From contig JAYTVA010000058.1 in NCBI GenBank assembly GCA_043744255.1, positions 1 to 64,000 of the forward strand: a stretch of DNA of 64,000 bases, read 5' to 3'. Source of the stretch: UKL13-2 sp043744255. GTDB lineage: Bacteria; Pseudomonadota; Gammaproteobacteria; Burkholderiales; Usitatibacteraceae. A model generated the notes under the pieces. It worked only from the letters and a program-made list of their open reading frames with translations. It was not told the origin of the DNA and ran no database searches. The translations under genes were made by a program, and so were the position numbers. Shown here piece by piece: positions 36,372-45,804 of the stretch; the stretch's first letter is position 1; each line of letters opens with the position of its first letter.

Positions 36372-36872
36372 ATGGCCAACGTCACCCTAGCAGGCAACCC
36401 TATCAGCGTCACCGGAAAATTTCTCGCCAAAGGCGACCAAGCGCCGGCCTTCAAACTCACCGCCAAAGACTTGAGCGATGTCGAGCTCTCGGCCTATGCG
36501 GGCAAACGCAAGGTGCTCAACATCGTGCCGAGCCTCGACACGCCAACCTGCGCAAAATCAACGCGCGTGTTTAACGAAAAAGCCTCATCGCTGAAGAACA
36601 CCGTGGTGCTGGTGGTGGCGGCTGATCTGCCATTCGCGATGGGGCGTTTCTGCGGTGCCGAGGGATTGGAGAACGTGATTCCGTTATCGACTTTCCGCGA
36701 AAAATCGTTTCATGAGCAATACGGCGTCAACATCGCCAATGGCCCGTTGCGCGGACTCACTTCGCGCGCGGTGGTGGTGCTCGATGAAAATGACAATGTG
36801 CTGCACGCTGAGCTGGTGCCGGAAATCAAGCAGGAACCCAACTATGACGCAGCGTTAGCGGCGTTGAGCTGA
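36372..36872 (+). CDS. tpx: Thiol peroxidase
   Basis: A 166-residue atypical 2-Cys peroxiredoxin. The peroxidatic Cys60 is in PSLDTPTCAKSTRVFNEKA and the resolving Cys94 in FAMGRFCGAEG, matching Cys61/Cys95 of E. coli Tpx. It reduces alkyl hydroperoxides using thioredoxin. The start has AAAGGAA just upstream (36359-36365). It lies 26 nt after the DUF3426 gene but may have its own promoter. Confidence 0.96.
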   Translation: MANVTLAGNPISVTGKFLAKGDQAPAFKLTAKDLSDVELSAYAGKRKVLNIVPSLDTPTCAKSTRVFNEKASSLKNTVVLVVAADLPFAMGRFCGAEGLENVIPLSTFREKSFHEQYGVNIANGPLRGLTSRAVVVLDENDNVLHAELVPEIKQEPNYDAALAALS

Positions 36873-36977
36873 TTTGCGATCGTTGTTTATTGGCGGGAGT
36901 TTTGCGGCACTTTGTGCTGGAAGATGCCGCCAATCATGAAGTGTTGTAGTGTCTCGATCCATTCCCGAAAGAACGCC

Positions 36978-39101
36978 ATGAAAATTGTTCGTCAGCCCCG
37001 TCGCGCGTCCACGCCTGCCATCATCATGGCGTTGCTCGCCAGTACGCTGTTAGCGGCCTGCGGTGAGAATCCAAAGTTTGTGCAAAATTTTCGTCCGGCG
37101 ATCGGGCTAACTGCGATCAATCGGATTAACTACGATGGCGTTGCTGACGACCTGTTGACGGCCGGGCTCGGCAAAGCTGGCCTGCAATCGGCAACCGCGC
37201 CTACGCAAGTTGACCCGACCCAGCCGACGCCGGCTGAGCTGCGCCGCCTCGCGATTTATAACAACTACCGCGCGCTGGTCGATACCACGGCCAACGGCGG
37301 TTTCGGCACGCTCTACGGACCAAACGTTGACGCCACTGGCGCCGTCACCACCGGCGACGGCAAGATCGCGGGCAGTGAATATTTGGCGTACGCCGATGAC
37401 GGCAGCGGCCTGCAAAACGTCACGATCATGGTGCAGATTCCTACTTCGTTCAACAAGGATAGCCCGTGCATTGTTGCCGCCGTATCGAGCGGCTCACGCA
37501 ATGTCTACGGCGCCATCGCCACCGCCGGTGAATGGGGCTTGAAGCGTGGCTGCGCAGTCGCCTACAGCGACAAAGGCACGGGACTCGGCGTGCATGATCT
37601 CGGTGCCGATACCGTTAGCGTTATCAATGGTCAACGTGCCACCGCGACCGCAGCCGCGGCCACCGCCAACTTCAACGCCAATATTCTTGCTGCGGATCTC
37701 ACCACCTTCAATGCCGCGTTCGCCAATCGCGTCGCGGTGAAGCACGCACACTCGCAGCGCAATCCGGAACGCAACTGGGGTCGCGACACCTTGGCCGCGA
37801 TTGAATACGCGTTCTTCACCATCAACGAACAGATCGGCGAAAAATCGCCCGGCGGCTTCACCGTCGCGGTGGTGCGCCCTGAAAACACCATCGTGATTGC
37901 CTCCAGTGTCTCAAATGGCGCGGGTGCGGCACTGGCGGCGTTGGAGCAAGATACCAAAGGCTTGATCGACGGCCTTGCCGTGGCCGAGCCTAGCGTGCAG
38001 ATTGCCGCTAATAGCGCGCTCACGGTGCGACGCGGCACCGTATCTACTGCGGGCGGCGCGAAATCGCTTTACGATTATTTTAGTTTCGCGAACTTGATGC
38101 AACCGTGTGCCGCCTTGTCGGCAAATGCAGCGGGCGCGCCGGCGGCGGCGTTTGTGAATACGGCACTCGCTACCAACCGTTGCGCGGGCCTGAAAGCGGC
38201 AGGCATTCTCACCGCCACCACCGCTGCCACGCAAGCCAATGAAGCACTCGCGGCCCTGGTGAGCTACGGCTGGCAACCCGAATCCACGCTGTTGCACGCC
38301 TCACATTACGCATTTGCCACACCGGCGATTGCCGTCACATACGCCAACGCCTACGGTCGTTTCGGCGTTCGCGACAATGTCTGTGACTTCAGCTTCGCAG
38401 CCACTGACGCGGCTGGCGCCATCATTCCTGCCGCCGCCGTTCTGCCGCGCATCTTCGCCACCGGCAACGGCATCCCACCGATGTCCGGCATCAATATCAT
38501 CAACAACGCCAGTGTCGGCGGCGCGATTCTCGATGGCGCATCCACGTCCCCTTCGACCAACCTGCGCGATTTCAACGTCGATGGTGCGCGCTGCCTGCGC
38601 AATCTTTTCACCGGTACGGATGACAACGCCACCAAAATCAAAACTGGCATCGGTGAAGTGCAGCGCACCGCCAACCTGCAAGGCAAGCCCGCTATCATCG
38701 TCCACGGTCGCGCGGATGCGCTGATCCCGGTAGGATTTTCCTCGCGTCCGTACTACGGCGCGAACCAACTCGTCGAGGGCACAAAATCAAAACTGAGCTA
38801 CATCGAAGTTACCAACGCACAACACTTCGACGCCTTCATCGGCAATGCGGCATTGGCGGGCTACGACACGCGCTTCGTGCCGTTGCATCGCTACTTCAAT
38901 CAAGCGATGGATATGGTTTGGAACAATCTCAAGAACAACACAGCATTGCCACCCAGCCAAGTGGTGCGCACCACGCCGCGTGGTGGCGCGCCGGGGGCAG
39001 CGCCAGCGATTACGGCCGGCAACGTGCCGCCGATTAGCCTGACGCCAGCGACCGCGGATCAGATCACGTTTAGCAATAGCGTGGTGACGATTCCGGATTG
39101 A
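36978..39101 (+). CDS. D-(-)-3-hydroxybutyrate oligomer hydrolase, lipoprotein
   Basis: A 707-residue alpha/beta hydrolase of the 3HB-oligomer hydrolase family. The signal ends in LLASTLLAACGEN, a lipobox. Conserved segments are VTIMVQIPTSFNKDSPCIV-like (as NVTIMVQIP), AYSDKGTGLGVHDLGADT, NWGRDTLAAIEYAFFTINEQ, IASSVSNGAGAALAALEQD with the probable nucleophile Ser312, PAIIVHGRADALIPVGFSSR with the acid, and NAQHFDAFI with the catalytic His. It degrades oligomers released from polyhydroxybutyrate. The ATG at 36978 gives the signal peptide directly; the longer frame adds 22 residues with no signal character. It appears to be a single-gene unit. Confidence 0.9.
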   Translation: MKIVRQPRRASTPAIIMALLASTLLAACGENPKFVQNFRPAIGLTAINRINYDGVADDLLTAGLGKAGLQSATAPTQVDPTQPTPAELRRLAIYNNYRALVDTTANGGFGTLYGPNVDATGAVTTGDGKIAGSEYLAYADDGSGLQNVTIMVQIPTSFNKDSPCIVAAVSSGSRNVYGAIATAGEWGLKRGCAVAYSDKGTGLGVHDLGADTVSVINGQRATATAAAATANFNANILAADLTTFNAAFANRVAVKHAHSQRNPERNWGRDTLAAIEYAFFTINEQIGEKSPGGFTVAVVRPENTIVIASSVSNGAGAALAALEQDTKGLIDGLAVAEPSVQIAANSALTVRRGTVSTAGGAKSLYDYFSFANLMQPCAALSANAAGAPAAAFVNTALATNRCAGLKAAGILTATTAATQANEALAALVSYGWQPESTLLHASHYAFATPAIAVTYANAYGRFGVRDNVCDFSFAATDAAGAIIPAAAVLPRIFATGNGIPPMSGINIINNASVGGAILDGASTSPSTNLRDFNVDGARCLRNLFTGTDDNATKIKTGIGEVQRTANLQGKPAIIVHGRADALIPVGFSSRPYYGANQLVEGTKSKLSYIEVTNAQHFDAFIGNAALAGYDTRFVPLHRYFNQAMDMVWNNLKNNTALPPSQVVRTTPRGGAPGAAPAITAGNVPPISLTPATADQITFSNSVVTIPD

Positions 39102-39125
39102 GGTTGGGTCAAGATATTACCGCCA

Positions 39126-39152
39126 GTAGGTCAGGTTGCGAAGCTACCTGAC
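39126..39152. repeat. REP-like repeat
   Basis: GTAGGTCAGGTTGCGAAGCT followed by ACCTGAC: one copy of the 27-nt palindromic family, between the convergent hydrolase and coiled-coil genes. The rest of the gap to 39318 contains a further CGCTCAGCATGAC-type repeat-like stretch and no gene. Confidence 0.7.
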
Positions 39153-39318
39153 ACCGCTGCCGCCATTAGCGGATCGCCTGAAATTTGTGTGGATGAGATG
39201 CTTTGCGAAATGCCGCTCAGCATGACAACGTGTTGGCGGCATGCATCGTGTGTGCTCGTGTGTGCGCATCGCTGAGGGTAGAGCGCGGTGTGCTTCGCTT
39301 TGGCATCTGACCGCGCCG

Positions 39319-41106
39319 TCAAATTCTTTCCTGATACTTCTTAAAATGTTCTTCCTTCGCGCCAGCAATCCAGTGATCGCGCTCGATCCGCCCGTGAAAA
39401 TTTTCCAATAGCGCATCAACGCGCTTGATGTCCGCCGGTTTCCAAGTGGCAATATCGCGGTAATGGAACACGCCGAGTTTGTTGAGTAGCTGTTCCAACA
39501 CCGGGCCGATGCCGAAGATTTTTTTCAAGTCATCGCGCTCGCCACGTTTGCTTGGCATCGCGGTCGAAACCACAGTCGCAGCCGTAACTGGCTCGCGAGC
39601 CAATATCGGCGCGGGTTTCGCCGCTAATTGTGCTTCCAGTTCGCGAATCCGCGCGATGCGTTGTGCAATTTCCACATCCCGCGCCTGTACTTCTTGCGCA
39701 TGCCGTGCGCTGCCATCACGGACGCGGACATTGGCTTCGTTGTATTGCGAACGCAGCGTCACCAATTCCTCCGTGCGGGTGCGCAAAGCGACGATTTCCG
39801 ACTCCTTGATTCGCAGCGCCGCTTGTTGCCGCGCATCGGCATCGCGAATCTCTGCATCACGCACGGCGAGTAACGCCAGCTGCGCGCGCAACGCAGAAGC
39901 GTCCGCCTCGAGCGCGTTATGTGCAGACGCGCGCGCGGCGAGATCAGCTTCGAGGCTCCGGAAATTGTTGTCGCGATGCTGCGCCGCTGTATGTGCGTCA
40001 CTGAGTTGCAGCCGCAGCTTGGCGGTTTCGGTATCCAGTCCACGTTGCGCTGCTTGGTGCGTAGACGTATTCGCGGCGAGCGTGTCCTCAAGGCTCTGAA
40101 TCTTGTCGTCGCGGCTTTGCAGCGTTTGCCGTAACGCGTCAATCGCGGTCGTCAGTTGTGCGTGCGCATTCGTCTTGCTATCAGCTTCACCTTGCAGCAA
40201 CGACATCTTGCTGGCATGCGCACCCAGGCTCGATTCGTGGGTGGCAACGGTCGTCTTGAGATTCGCGGCTTGTTGATGCGCAGCGTCAAGTTCGGATTTC
40301 GTTTTCTGTTGCTCATCACGCGCGCTGCGCAATTGTTGTTCGCGCTCTTGTAGTTTGTGATTCGCATCATCAAGTTGTACGCGCAATGCGTCTGCGAGTT
40401 TGAGTTTGATATTGAAGTCGGCGCTCTCGGCTTTCGCCGTTACGAGTTGCTGTTTCAACGCATCCAACTCAGTGGAAAGCCGCGCTACGTCTTGTGTTTT
40501 GGCATTGCGTGCGGATTCGGCATCGGCGAACTGTTGGCGCAATATGCCGCGCTCTTGGTCCAGTGCCGACCATTTTTCGGACAGGGCTTGGTGGGTTGAT
40601 TCCAGCGTGGCAAAACGTGTGGTGGCGACTTGGTGATTTGCGGTGAGCGTGTTGAATTTGGGCAGCAACGTTTTGTGGTCGGTCTCCAGCAAATGCATCC
40701 GGCTCGAAAGTGCATCGCGCTCGGCGACGGTCGTGGTCAGTTGAGCGCGCGCGGCGGCGAGACCTTTTTCGCTCGTGTCCAGCGCGCTCGCCTTGTCTTG
40801 CAATTCGCGCGACAGGAGCCCGAGGCGCTGCTCGTGTTGACTCACATTGCCATGTAGCGCCGCCACCTTTTCTTTTTCACCGCTCAAGTCTTTGCGCGTG
40901 CGTTCGAGGTCGGATAGATGTTCATTGACCTCGCCGCGCGCTTTCACCAAATCCTGATCGCGGCCCAGTAACTTTGCGCGCCAATCCTGTTCGCGGATCG
41001 CAACCGCGTTGCCACCGAAAATTGTTTTCAACAACCAGCCAATTACCGCGCCAATCAACGCCGCGATCAGCAGGCACAGCAACATTTGTCCAATGATTGC
41101 ACTCAT
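39319..41106 (-). CDS. Membrane-anchored coiled-coil protein with C-terminal HhH-like domain
   Basis: A 595-residue protein in three parts. An N-terminal membrane helix (IIGQMLLCLLIAALIGAVIG) is followed by about 450 residues of heptad-rich coiled coil (leucine, Ala, Gln and Glu rich, no Pro). The C-terminal 75 residues read DDLKKIFGIGPVLEQLLNKLG and WKPADIKRVDALLENFHGRI, a helix-hairpin-helix module like those annotated as predicted flap-endonuclease-1-like 5' nuclease domains (COG3743). Such modules usually bind DNA or act as protein contacts. A role in tethering DNA or a complex to the membrane is an inference. It lies 24 nt downstream of the OmpA-BON gene, so they are probably one operon. 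Confidence 0.75.
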   Translation of the reverse strand: MSAIIGQMLLCLLIAALIGAVIGWLLKTIFGGNAVAIREQDWRAKLLGRDQDLVKARGEVNEHLSDLERTRKDLSGEKEKVAALHGNVSQHEQRLGLLSRELQDKASALDTSEKGLAAARAQLTTTVAERDALSSRMHLLETDHKTLLPKFNTLTANHQVATTRFATLESTHQALSEKWSALDQERGILRQQFADAESARNAKTQDVARLSTELDALKQQLVTAKAESADFNIKLKLADALRVQLDDANHKLQEREQQLRSARDEQQKTKSELDAAHQQAANLKTTVATHESSLGAHASKMSLLQGEADSKTNAHAQLTTAIDALRQTLQSRDDKIQSLEDTLAANTSTHQAAQRGLDTETAKLRLQLSDAHTAAQHRDNNFRSLEADLAARASAHNALEADASALRAQLALLAVRDAEIRDADARQQAALRIKESEIVALRTRTEELVTLRSQYNEANVRVRDGSARHAQEVQARDVEIAQRIARIRELEAQLAAKPAPILAREPVTAATVVSTAMPSKRGERDDLKKIFGIGPVLEQLLNKLGVFHYRDIATWKPADIKRVDALLENFHGRIERDHWIAGAKEEHFKKYQERI

Positions 41107-41130
41107 GGTAATTACTCCAATTAGCTCCGT

Positions 41131-41988
41131 CTATTTCGTGACGGAAAATTCAATGCGGCGATTTTTCTGCTGCCCGTCGCGGGTGGTATTGTCGGCAACC
41201 GGTCGCGCCGCGCCGTAGCCGCTCGCCTTCAGTCGCGCCGCCTCAACACCACGCGCCACCAAATATTCACGCACCGCATTCGCGCGCGCCCGACTCAGTT
41301 GTTGGTTCGCATCCGCCGCCCCGCGCGAATCGGTATGACCGGCGATCTCGATCTGCGCTGGTGGAGATTGTTTGATGATCGGTGCTACGCCATCAAGAAT
41401 CGCCGTGCCCTTCGCGGTCAACACGGCACTGCCAGTTTCGAATTCGATGATGCGATTTAGCATCGCGTTGTTGAGCTGGGTTTGTAGTGGTGCGGATGGC
41501 GCACTTGGCGCGGCAACAGTCAGTCGATCCATCACCTTCGCGCCAATGCCCGCGGCGGCGGTGACCTCAGCGATGCGCGCAGTTTTGTCGGCAGCGCTCG
41601 CCACTTCACCCGTCACGGTAATGCTCGCGTCCTCAATGCGAAGCTCGCCATTGCCCAGCGTTTTTCCGCTCGCCATCAGCGCCGGAAGCGTTGCGAGCCA
41701 GCGTGGTGCCGCCACGTTGCTGCCGATGGTGGTGGCGTCAGTGACTTTGCTATCGCCGAACAATTTGCGCGCGGCGGCGAGTGTGGCGTCGCGCGTGGTG
41801 ACATCGGGCATTACGCCGCCCACCGCTACTCGTCCGTCGCGAATCGTGGCACTTAAGGACGCAGGCGTGGCAACTGCTGATGGAGCCGCGATCGGGCTCG
41901 CCAACATCGGCAAGTGCGTCTTGATGCAAAAAAACATCAGCAGCGCGAGGGCAATTACTGCCAGCGCGAGTAACGATTTGGTAGACAT
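41131..41988 (-). CDS. OmpA-family protein with BON-like domain
   Basis: A 285-residue envelope protein. An N-terminal membrane helix (SLLALAVIALALLMFFCI) is uncleaved or signal-like. Residues 35-160 hold a BON-like repeat region (ATIRDGRVAVGGVMPDVTTR and ASITVTGEVASAADKTARIA). The C-terminal OmpA domain has IIEFETGSAVLTAKGTAI, IEIAGHTDSRGAADANQQLS and RANAVREYLVARGV with the peptidoglycan-binding Asp and Arg. The layout resembles mycobacterial ArfA/OmpATb. The ATG at 41988 has GGGGGA just upstream. It likely links the envelope to peptidoglycan and heads an operon with the coiled-coil gene. Confidence 0.85.
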   Translation of the reverse strand: MSTKSLLALAVIALALLMFFCIKTHLPMLASPIAAPSAVATPASLSATIRDGRVAVGGVMPDVTTRDATLAAARKLFGDSKVTDATTIGSNVAAPRWLATLPALMASGKTLGNGELRIEDASITVTGEVASAADKTARIAEVTAAAGIGAKVMDRLTVAAPSAPSAPLQTQLNNAMLNRIIEFETGSAVLTAKGTAILDGVAPIIKQSPPAQIEIAGHTDSRGAADANQQLSRARANAVREYLVARGVEAARLKASGYGAARPVADNTTRDGQQKNRRIEFSVTK

Positions 41989-42342
41989 GAATCCCCCAAA
42001 CAATAACGCAGCCAAGTCAGTCGAAATCAACGCAATAGCAGATCAGCATGTTAGACCCGCATGGGGTAGAGGCGTCAACAACAAAAATGCAACTTTTTTG
42101 CGTCGTATCGTGAGCATTTGCGCGAACTTTTACCGCGCGAACCTTGAATCGACGCAACAATGCGGCGTTTTTGTCGGCGCGTGGAACCTTGCGCGGAACC
42201 TCGCGTTGAACCTTTCTGCGCGCCAACCCTCCTACCGATCCGCGCAAAACCAATGGCGGACGCGGCTTCCCACTCGGTCGATGGGTGCGCGCTATAATTG
42301 TTGCCTAAGTTATTGAGTCAAAAAAACAAAAAGGACGTTTCG
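41989..42342. other. 354-nt divergent promoter region of the ompA-like and gspE operons
   Basis: No gene is apparent. TATAAT at 42293-42298 is a probable -10 for the secretion operon; I see no good -35. A run of imperfect direct repeats, GCGTGGAACCTT, GCGCGGAACCT, GCGTTGAACCTT with period about 12-13 nt, spans 42178-42215, with a related GCGCGAACCTTG at 42135-42146. These could be regulator sites upstream of the -10. Confidence 0.45.
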
Positions 42343-44091
42343 GTGAACGCTGTATTGGACAACGCATTGGACACATCGGTAAATCCGTTGCCGGACAAGC
42401 TCGGCACGATCCTGCTCTCGCGCGGCAAGCTCGATGTTGCAAACCTCGACCGTGCGCTCAAGGCGCAAGAAATCGCGCGTCAAGAAACCGGCAGCAACGA
42501 AAAATTGGGTTCCGTATTGACCCGGCTCGGCATGGTGTCCGGGCGCGAACTTGCGGAAGCGTTAGCGCAACAGCACGGTTGGCAAATCGTCGAGCCGACC
42601 GAGTTCCCTGAATTACCGATTTTGGAAGAGGCCGTGTCACCGCGTTTTATTCGCGAAGCCGGCGCGATTCCGCTCGCTGAAACCGAGGAAGAAGTCACGC
42701 TCGGCATGATCGACCCCGCCGATGCGTTTACCTTGAAAGCATTCGCTACCGCGAGCAAAAAACGCATCGTCCCGCGTCTCATGGCACTCAACGATTTTGA
42801 AGCCGCCTACGAGCGTTTGTATGGCAGCGGCAAATCGTCGATGGGACAGATTGTCGATGACATTTCGACGCGTGATGAAGAGCAGGAATTCGGTGACATC
42901 GAGCATTTGAAAGACCTCGCTTCCGAAGCGCCGGTGATTCGTCTGGTCAACCTCGTGATCAATCACGCGCTGGAACGGCGCGCGTCGGACATTCACGTCG
43001 AGCCGTTTGAGAATCGTTTGATCGTGCGCTATCGGGTTGACGGCGTGCTGCACGAAACTGAATCGCCGCCGCGTCGCTTATCTGCTGCCGTGATTTCGCG
43101 CATCAAAATCATGGCGAATCTCGACATCGCCGAGCGCCGTTTGCCGCAGGATGGCCGCATAAAACTGCGCGTACAGGGCAAAGAAATTGATCTGCGGGTT
43201 TCCACCGTGCCGACCATGCACGGCGAATCGGTGGTGATGCGTATTCTCGACAAAGGTGGCGTCGCGCTTGATTTTGACAAGCTTGGTTTTGATGAAGGCA
43301 ATCTGAAAGTCTTCACCGAAATTTTGGGACAACCGCACGGCATTATTTTGGTCACTGGCCCGACTGGCTCTGGCAAAACCACCACGCTCTACACCGCGCT
43401 GGATCGGCTCAATCAGCCCGACGTTAAAATTTTGACTGTAGAAGATCCAGTCGAATATCAGATGGCGGGCATCAATCAGATTCAGGTCAAGCCGCAGATT
43501 CAACTCACCTTCGCCAACGCCTTGCGCTCCATCGTTCGCCAAGATCCGGACGTCATCATGATCGGTGAGATTCGCGATCTGGAGACCGCGCAAATCGCGG
43601 TGCAATCCGCGCTCACCGGCCACTTGGTGTTGAGCACCTTGCACACCAACGATGCCGCCGCGTCGATCAACCGCTTGCTCGATATGGGCGTCGATGATTA
43701 TCTGCTGACCTCCACCGTGATCGGCATTCAAGCGCAACGTTTGGTGCGCGTGTTGTGCAGCCATTGCAAAGAAACTTATCAGCCAGTCGATGAAGTGGTC
43801 TCGCAACTTGGCTTGCGCCGATTCAGTAAAGCCGAGCGGGTCACGTTGTATCGCGCCAAGGGCTGCGAGTATTGCGGCCACACCGGTTATTTCGGCCGCT
43901 CGTGCATCATGGAAGTGATGCCGATGACCGACAAGGTACGCAGCCTCGTCATGCGTCATGCCACTTCCGGCGAATTGCGCGATGCCGCGATTGCCGATGG
44001 CATGGAGACGATGTATGAAAACGGTTTGCGCAAAGCGGTCAATGGTGTGACCACGCTCGATGAAGTGCTACGCGTTACACGTGAAGATTAA
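42343..44091 (+). CDS. gspE: Type II secretion ATPase GspE
   Basis: A 582-residue secretion ATPase. It has an N-terminal GspE/PilB domain (KLGSVLTRLGMVSGRELAEAL), Walker A GPTGSGKTT (residues 339-347), the Asp/Walker B region RQDPDVIMIGEIRDLETAQ, a His box (LSTLHTNDAAASINRLLDMG) and a C-terminal zinc site with four cysteines (CSHC and CEYC, about residues 473-519). It powers pseudopilus assembly from the cytoplasm. The GTG at 42343 is chosen because AGGA at 42332-42335 is well placed; the longer frame to 42298 has no site. It is the first gene of an eleven-gene operon. Confidence 0.95.
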   Translation: MNAVLDNALDTSVNPLPDKLGTILLSRGKLDVANLDRALKAQEIARQETGSNEKLGSVLTRLGMVSGRELAEALAQQHGWQIVEPTEFPELPILEEAVSPRFIREAGAIPLAETEEEVTLGMIDPADAFTLKAFATASKKRIVPRLMALNDFEAAYERLYGSGKSSMGQIVDDISTRDEEQEFGDIEHLKDLASEAPVIRLVNLVINHALERRASDIHVEPFENRLIVRYRVDGVLHETESPPRRLSAAVISRIKIMANLDIAERRLPQDGRIKLRVQGKEIDLRVSTVPTMHGESVVMRILDKGGVALDFDKLGFDEGNLKVFTEILGQPHGIILVTGPTGSGKTTTLYTALDRLNQPDVKILTVEDPVEYQMAGINQIQVKPQIQLTFANALRSIVRQDPDVIMIGEIRDLETAQIAVQSALTGHLVLSTLHTNDAAASINRLLDMGVDDYLLTSTVIGIQAQRLVRVLCSHCKETYQPVDEVVSQLGLRRFSKAERVTLYRAKGCEYCGHTGYFGRSCIMEVMPMTDKVRSLVMRHATSGELRDAAIADGMETMYENGLRKAVNGVTTLDEVLRVTRED

Positions 44092-44093
44092 GC

Positions 44094-45329
44094 ATGGCGC
44101 TGTTTCAATATAAGGCTGTCTCCCCCGGCGGCGAAGTCAACGAAGGCGTGATGGACGCTGATACGCGCAACGCCGTTGTCGAGCGTTTGCAGGGCATGGG
44201 GCTGATTCCTATTCGTGCCGCTGAAGTGTCGGCGGCCGATGGTGCGCAGGTTGGGCAGGCAGCGCCAAAGGCCGCGTCGTTATTCACGCGCCGCAAGATT
44301 TCGCAGGAAGATCTCGGCAACATGACACGCGAATTAGCGACGCTATTGCGTGCCGGTTTGCCGTTGGATCGCAGCTTTGAAGTGCTCATCAATTTGGCCG
44401 AACGCGAAGGTGTCGCCGCGCTGCTTGGTGAGTTGCGCAATGAAGTGCGCGGCGGTGCTTCGCTATCAAAAGCGCTCGATCAACATCGCGATGTGTTCTC
44501 GCGCTTTTACATCAACATGGTGAAGGCGGGTGAAGTCGGCGGCGCGCTTGGCGTAGTGTTGAGCCGCTTGGCTGAGCACATGGAGCGGGCCAAGGAGTTA
44601 AAAGACAGTGTGGTGTCGGCGCTGATTTACCCAATGATTTTGATTGTGGTGTCGGTGTTGTCGGTATCGGTGCTGGTGATTTTTGTGGTGCCGCAGTTCA
44701 AACAAATTTTCGATCAATCCGGCAAGGCGCTGCCGTTGGCGACCGCCATTGTGTTGAACACGGGCACGTTTTTACGCGCCAATTGGCCGATTATTCTCGC
44801 CGGGCTGTTGCTCGCGCTGTGGCTACTGAGCCGCTCGTGGACCAACCCGGTGTCGCGTGCGGCGTGGGATGCGCGGCTGCTGAAATGGCGCTTGACCGGC
44901 GGCATCATTGCGCGCATTGAGATGGCGAGGTTTTCTCGTTCGCTCGGCACACTGTTGCAAAACGGCGTGCCGCTACTGACCGGGTTGTCGATCTTGAAAG
45001 ACACGCTCGGTAACGCAGTATTTCGCAACGCGGTCGATGCCATTTCGCGCGATTTGAAAGAAGGTCGCGGCATGTCGAAACCAATGATCGAAACCAATGT
45101 CTTCCCTAAACTCGCGGTGCAAATGATCGCGGTGGGCGAAGAGACCGGCAAGCTCGATGAGATGCTGTTTCAAGTCGCGGATGTGTACGACCGCGAAGTG
45201 GCGACTGCGATCAAACGCGCGATGGCATTGTTGCAGCCGGTGATGATTATTGGTCTGGCACTGTTGATCGGCGGCATCATCATGTCGATTCTGGTGGCGA
45301 TGTTTGATTTGATGGATATTCCGATTTAA
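44094..45329 (+). CDS. gspF: Type II secretion inner-membrane platform protein GspF
   Basis: A 411-residue protein with two T2SSF repeats (LGNMTRELATLLRAGLPLD and MARFSRSLGTLLQNGVPLL) and three transmembrane helices near residues 175-205, 225-245 and 378-402. It forms the inner-membrane platform driven by GspE. It starts 2 nt after the gspE stop. Length and motifs are typical. Confidence 0.95.
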   Translation: MALFQYKAVSPGGEVNEGVMDADTRNAVVERLQGMGLIPIRAAEVSAADGAQVGQAAPKAASLFTRRKISQEDLGNMTRELATLLRAGLPLDRSFEVLINLAEREGVAALLGELRNEVRGGASLSKALDQHRDVFSRFYINMVKAGEVGGALGVVLSRLAEHMERAKELKDSVVSALIYPMILIVVSVLSVSVLVIFVVPQFKQIFDQSGKALPLATAIVLNTGTFLRANWPIILAGLLLALWLLSRSWTNPVSRAAWDARLLKWRLTGGIIARIEMARFSRSLGTLLQNGVPLLTGLSILKDTLGNAVFRNAVDAISRDLKEGRGMSKPMIETNVFPKLAVQMIAVGEETGKLDEMLFQVADVYDREVATAIKRAMALLQPVMIIGLALLIGGIIMSILVAMFDLMDIPI

Positions 45330-45342
45330 CGACGGGAATTTT

Positions 45343-45789
45343 ATGAATAAAAAAATGGCAACGCGCACCGCGATGACGAAGTCGAAGGGTTTCACGATCA
45401 TCGAAATTTTGATCGTGGCAACGATCATTGCGTTGATCGTTGGCTTTGCGGCGAACCGAATTTTCGGCGGCGGTGATCGGGCCAAGGCGAGCTTGGCCAA
45501 GACGCGGATTTCTGAGCTGGGTGGTGCCCTCGATCTTTATAAATTGGACTTGGGCAAATATCCGACTACGCAGGAAGGCTTGAAGGCGTTGATTCAAAAT
45601 CCATCGGGTGCCGCAAAGTGGAACGGGCCGTATGCGCGCAACGAAGAGTCGATCAAAGACCCGTGGAACAACGATCTCGTCTACCGTTCGCCCGGCGAAG
45701 CTAATCGCGGCTATGAAATGATCTCGCTCGGTGCCGATGGCAAAGATGGCGGCGAAGGCACCGCCAAGGACATCAAGTCCTGGGAGTAA
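45343..45789 (+). CDS. gspG: Major pseudopilin GspG
   Basis: A 148-residue pseudopilin. The prepilin peptidase site is Gly16/Phe17 with Glu at +5 (KSKG/FTIIEILIVATIIALIV). The calcium-binding and C-terminal GspG pattern includes KYPTTQEGLKALIQNPSGA, KDPWNNDLVYRSPG and YEMISLGADGKDGGEGTAKD. It builds the pseudopilus shaft. The leader is longer than usual; Met11 would give a six-residue leader. Confidence 0.95.
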   Translation: MNKKMATRTAMTKSKGFTIIEILIVATIIALIVGFAANRIFGGGDRAKASLAKTRISELGGALDLYKLDLGKYPTTQEGLKALIQNPSGAAKWNGPYARNEESIKDPWNNDLVYRSPGEANRGYEMISLGADGKDGGEGTAKDIKSWE

Positions 45790-45804
45790 TCCCACGCGTC
45801 TTCC

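Noticed and set aside
43078..43959. 293-codon minus-strand frame
   Set aside because: Shadow of gspE.
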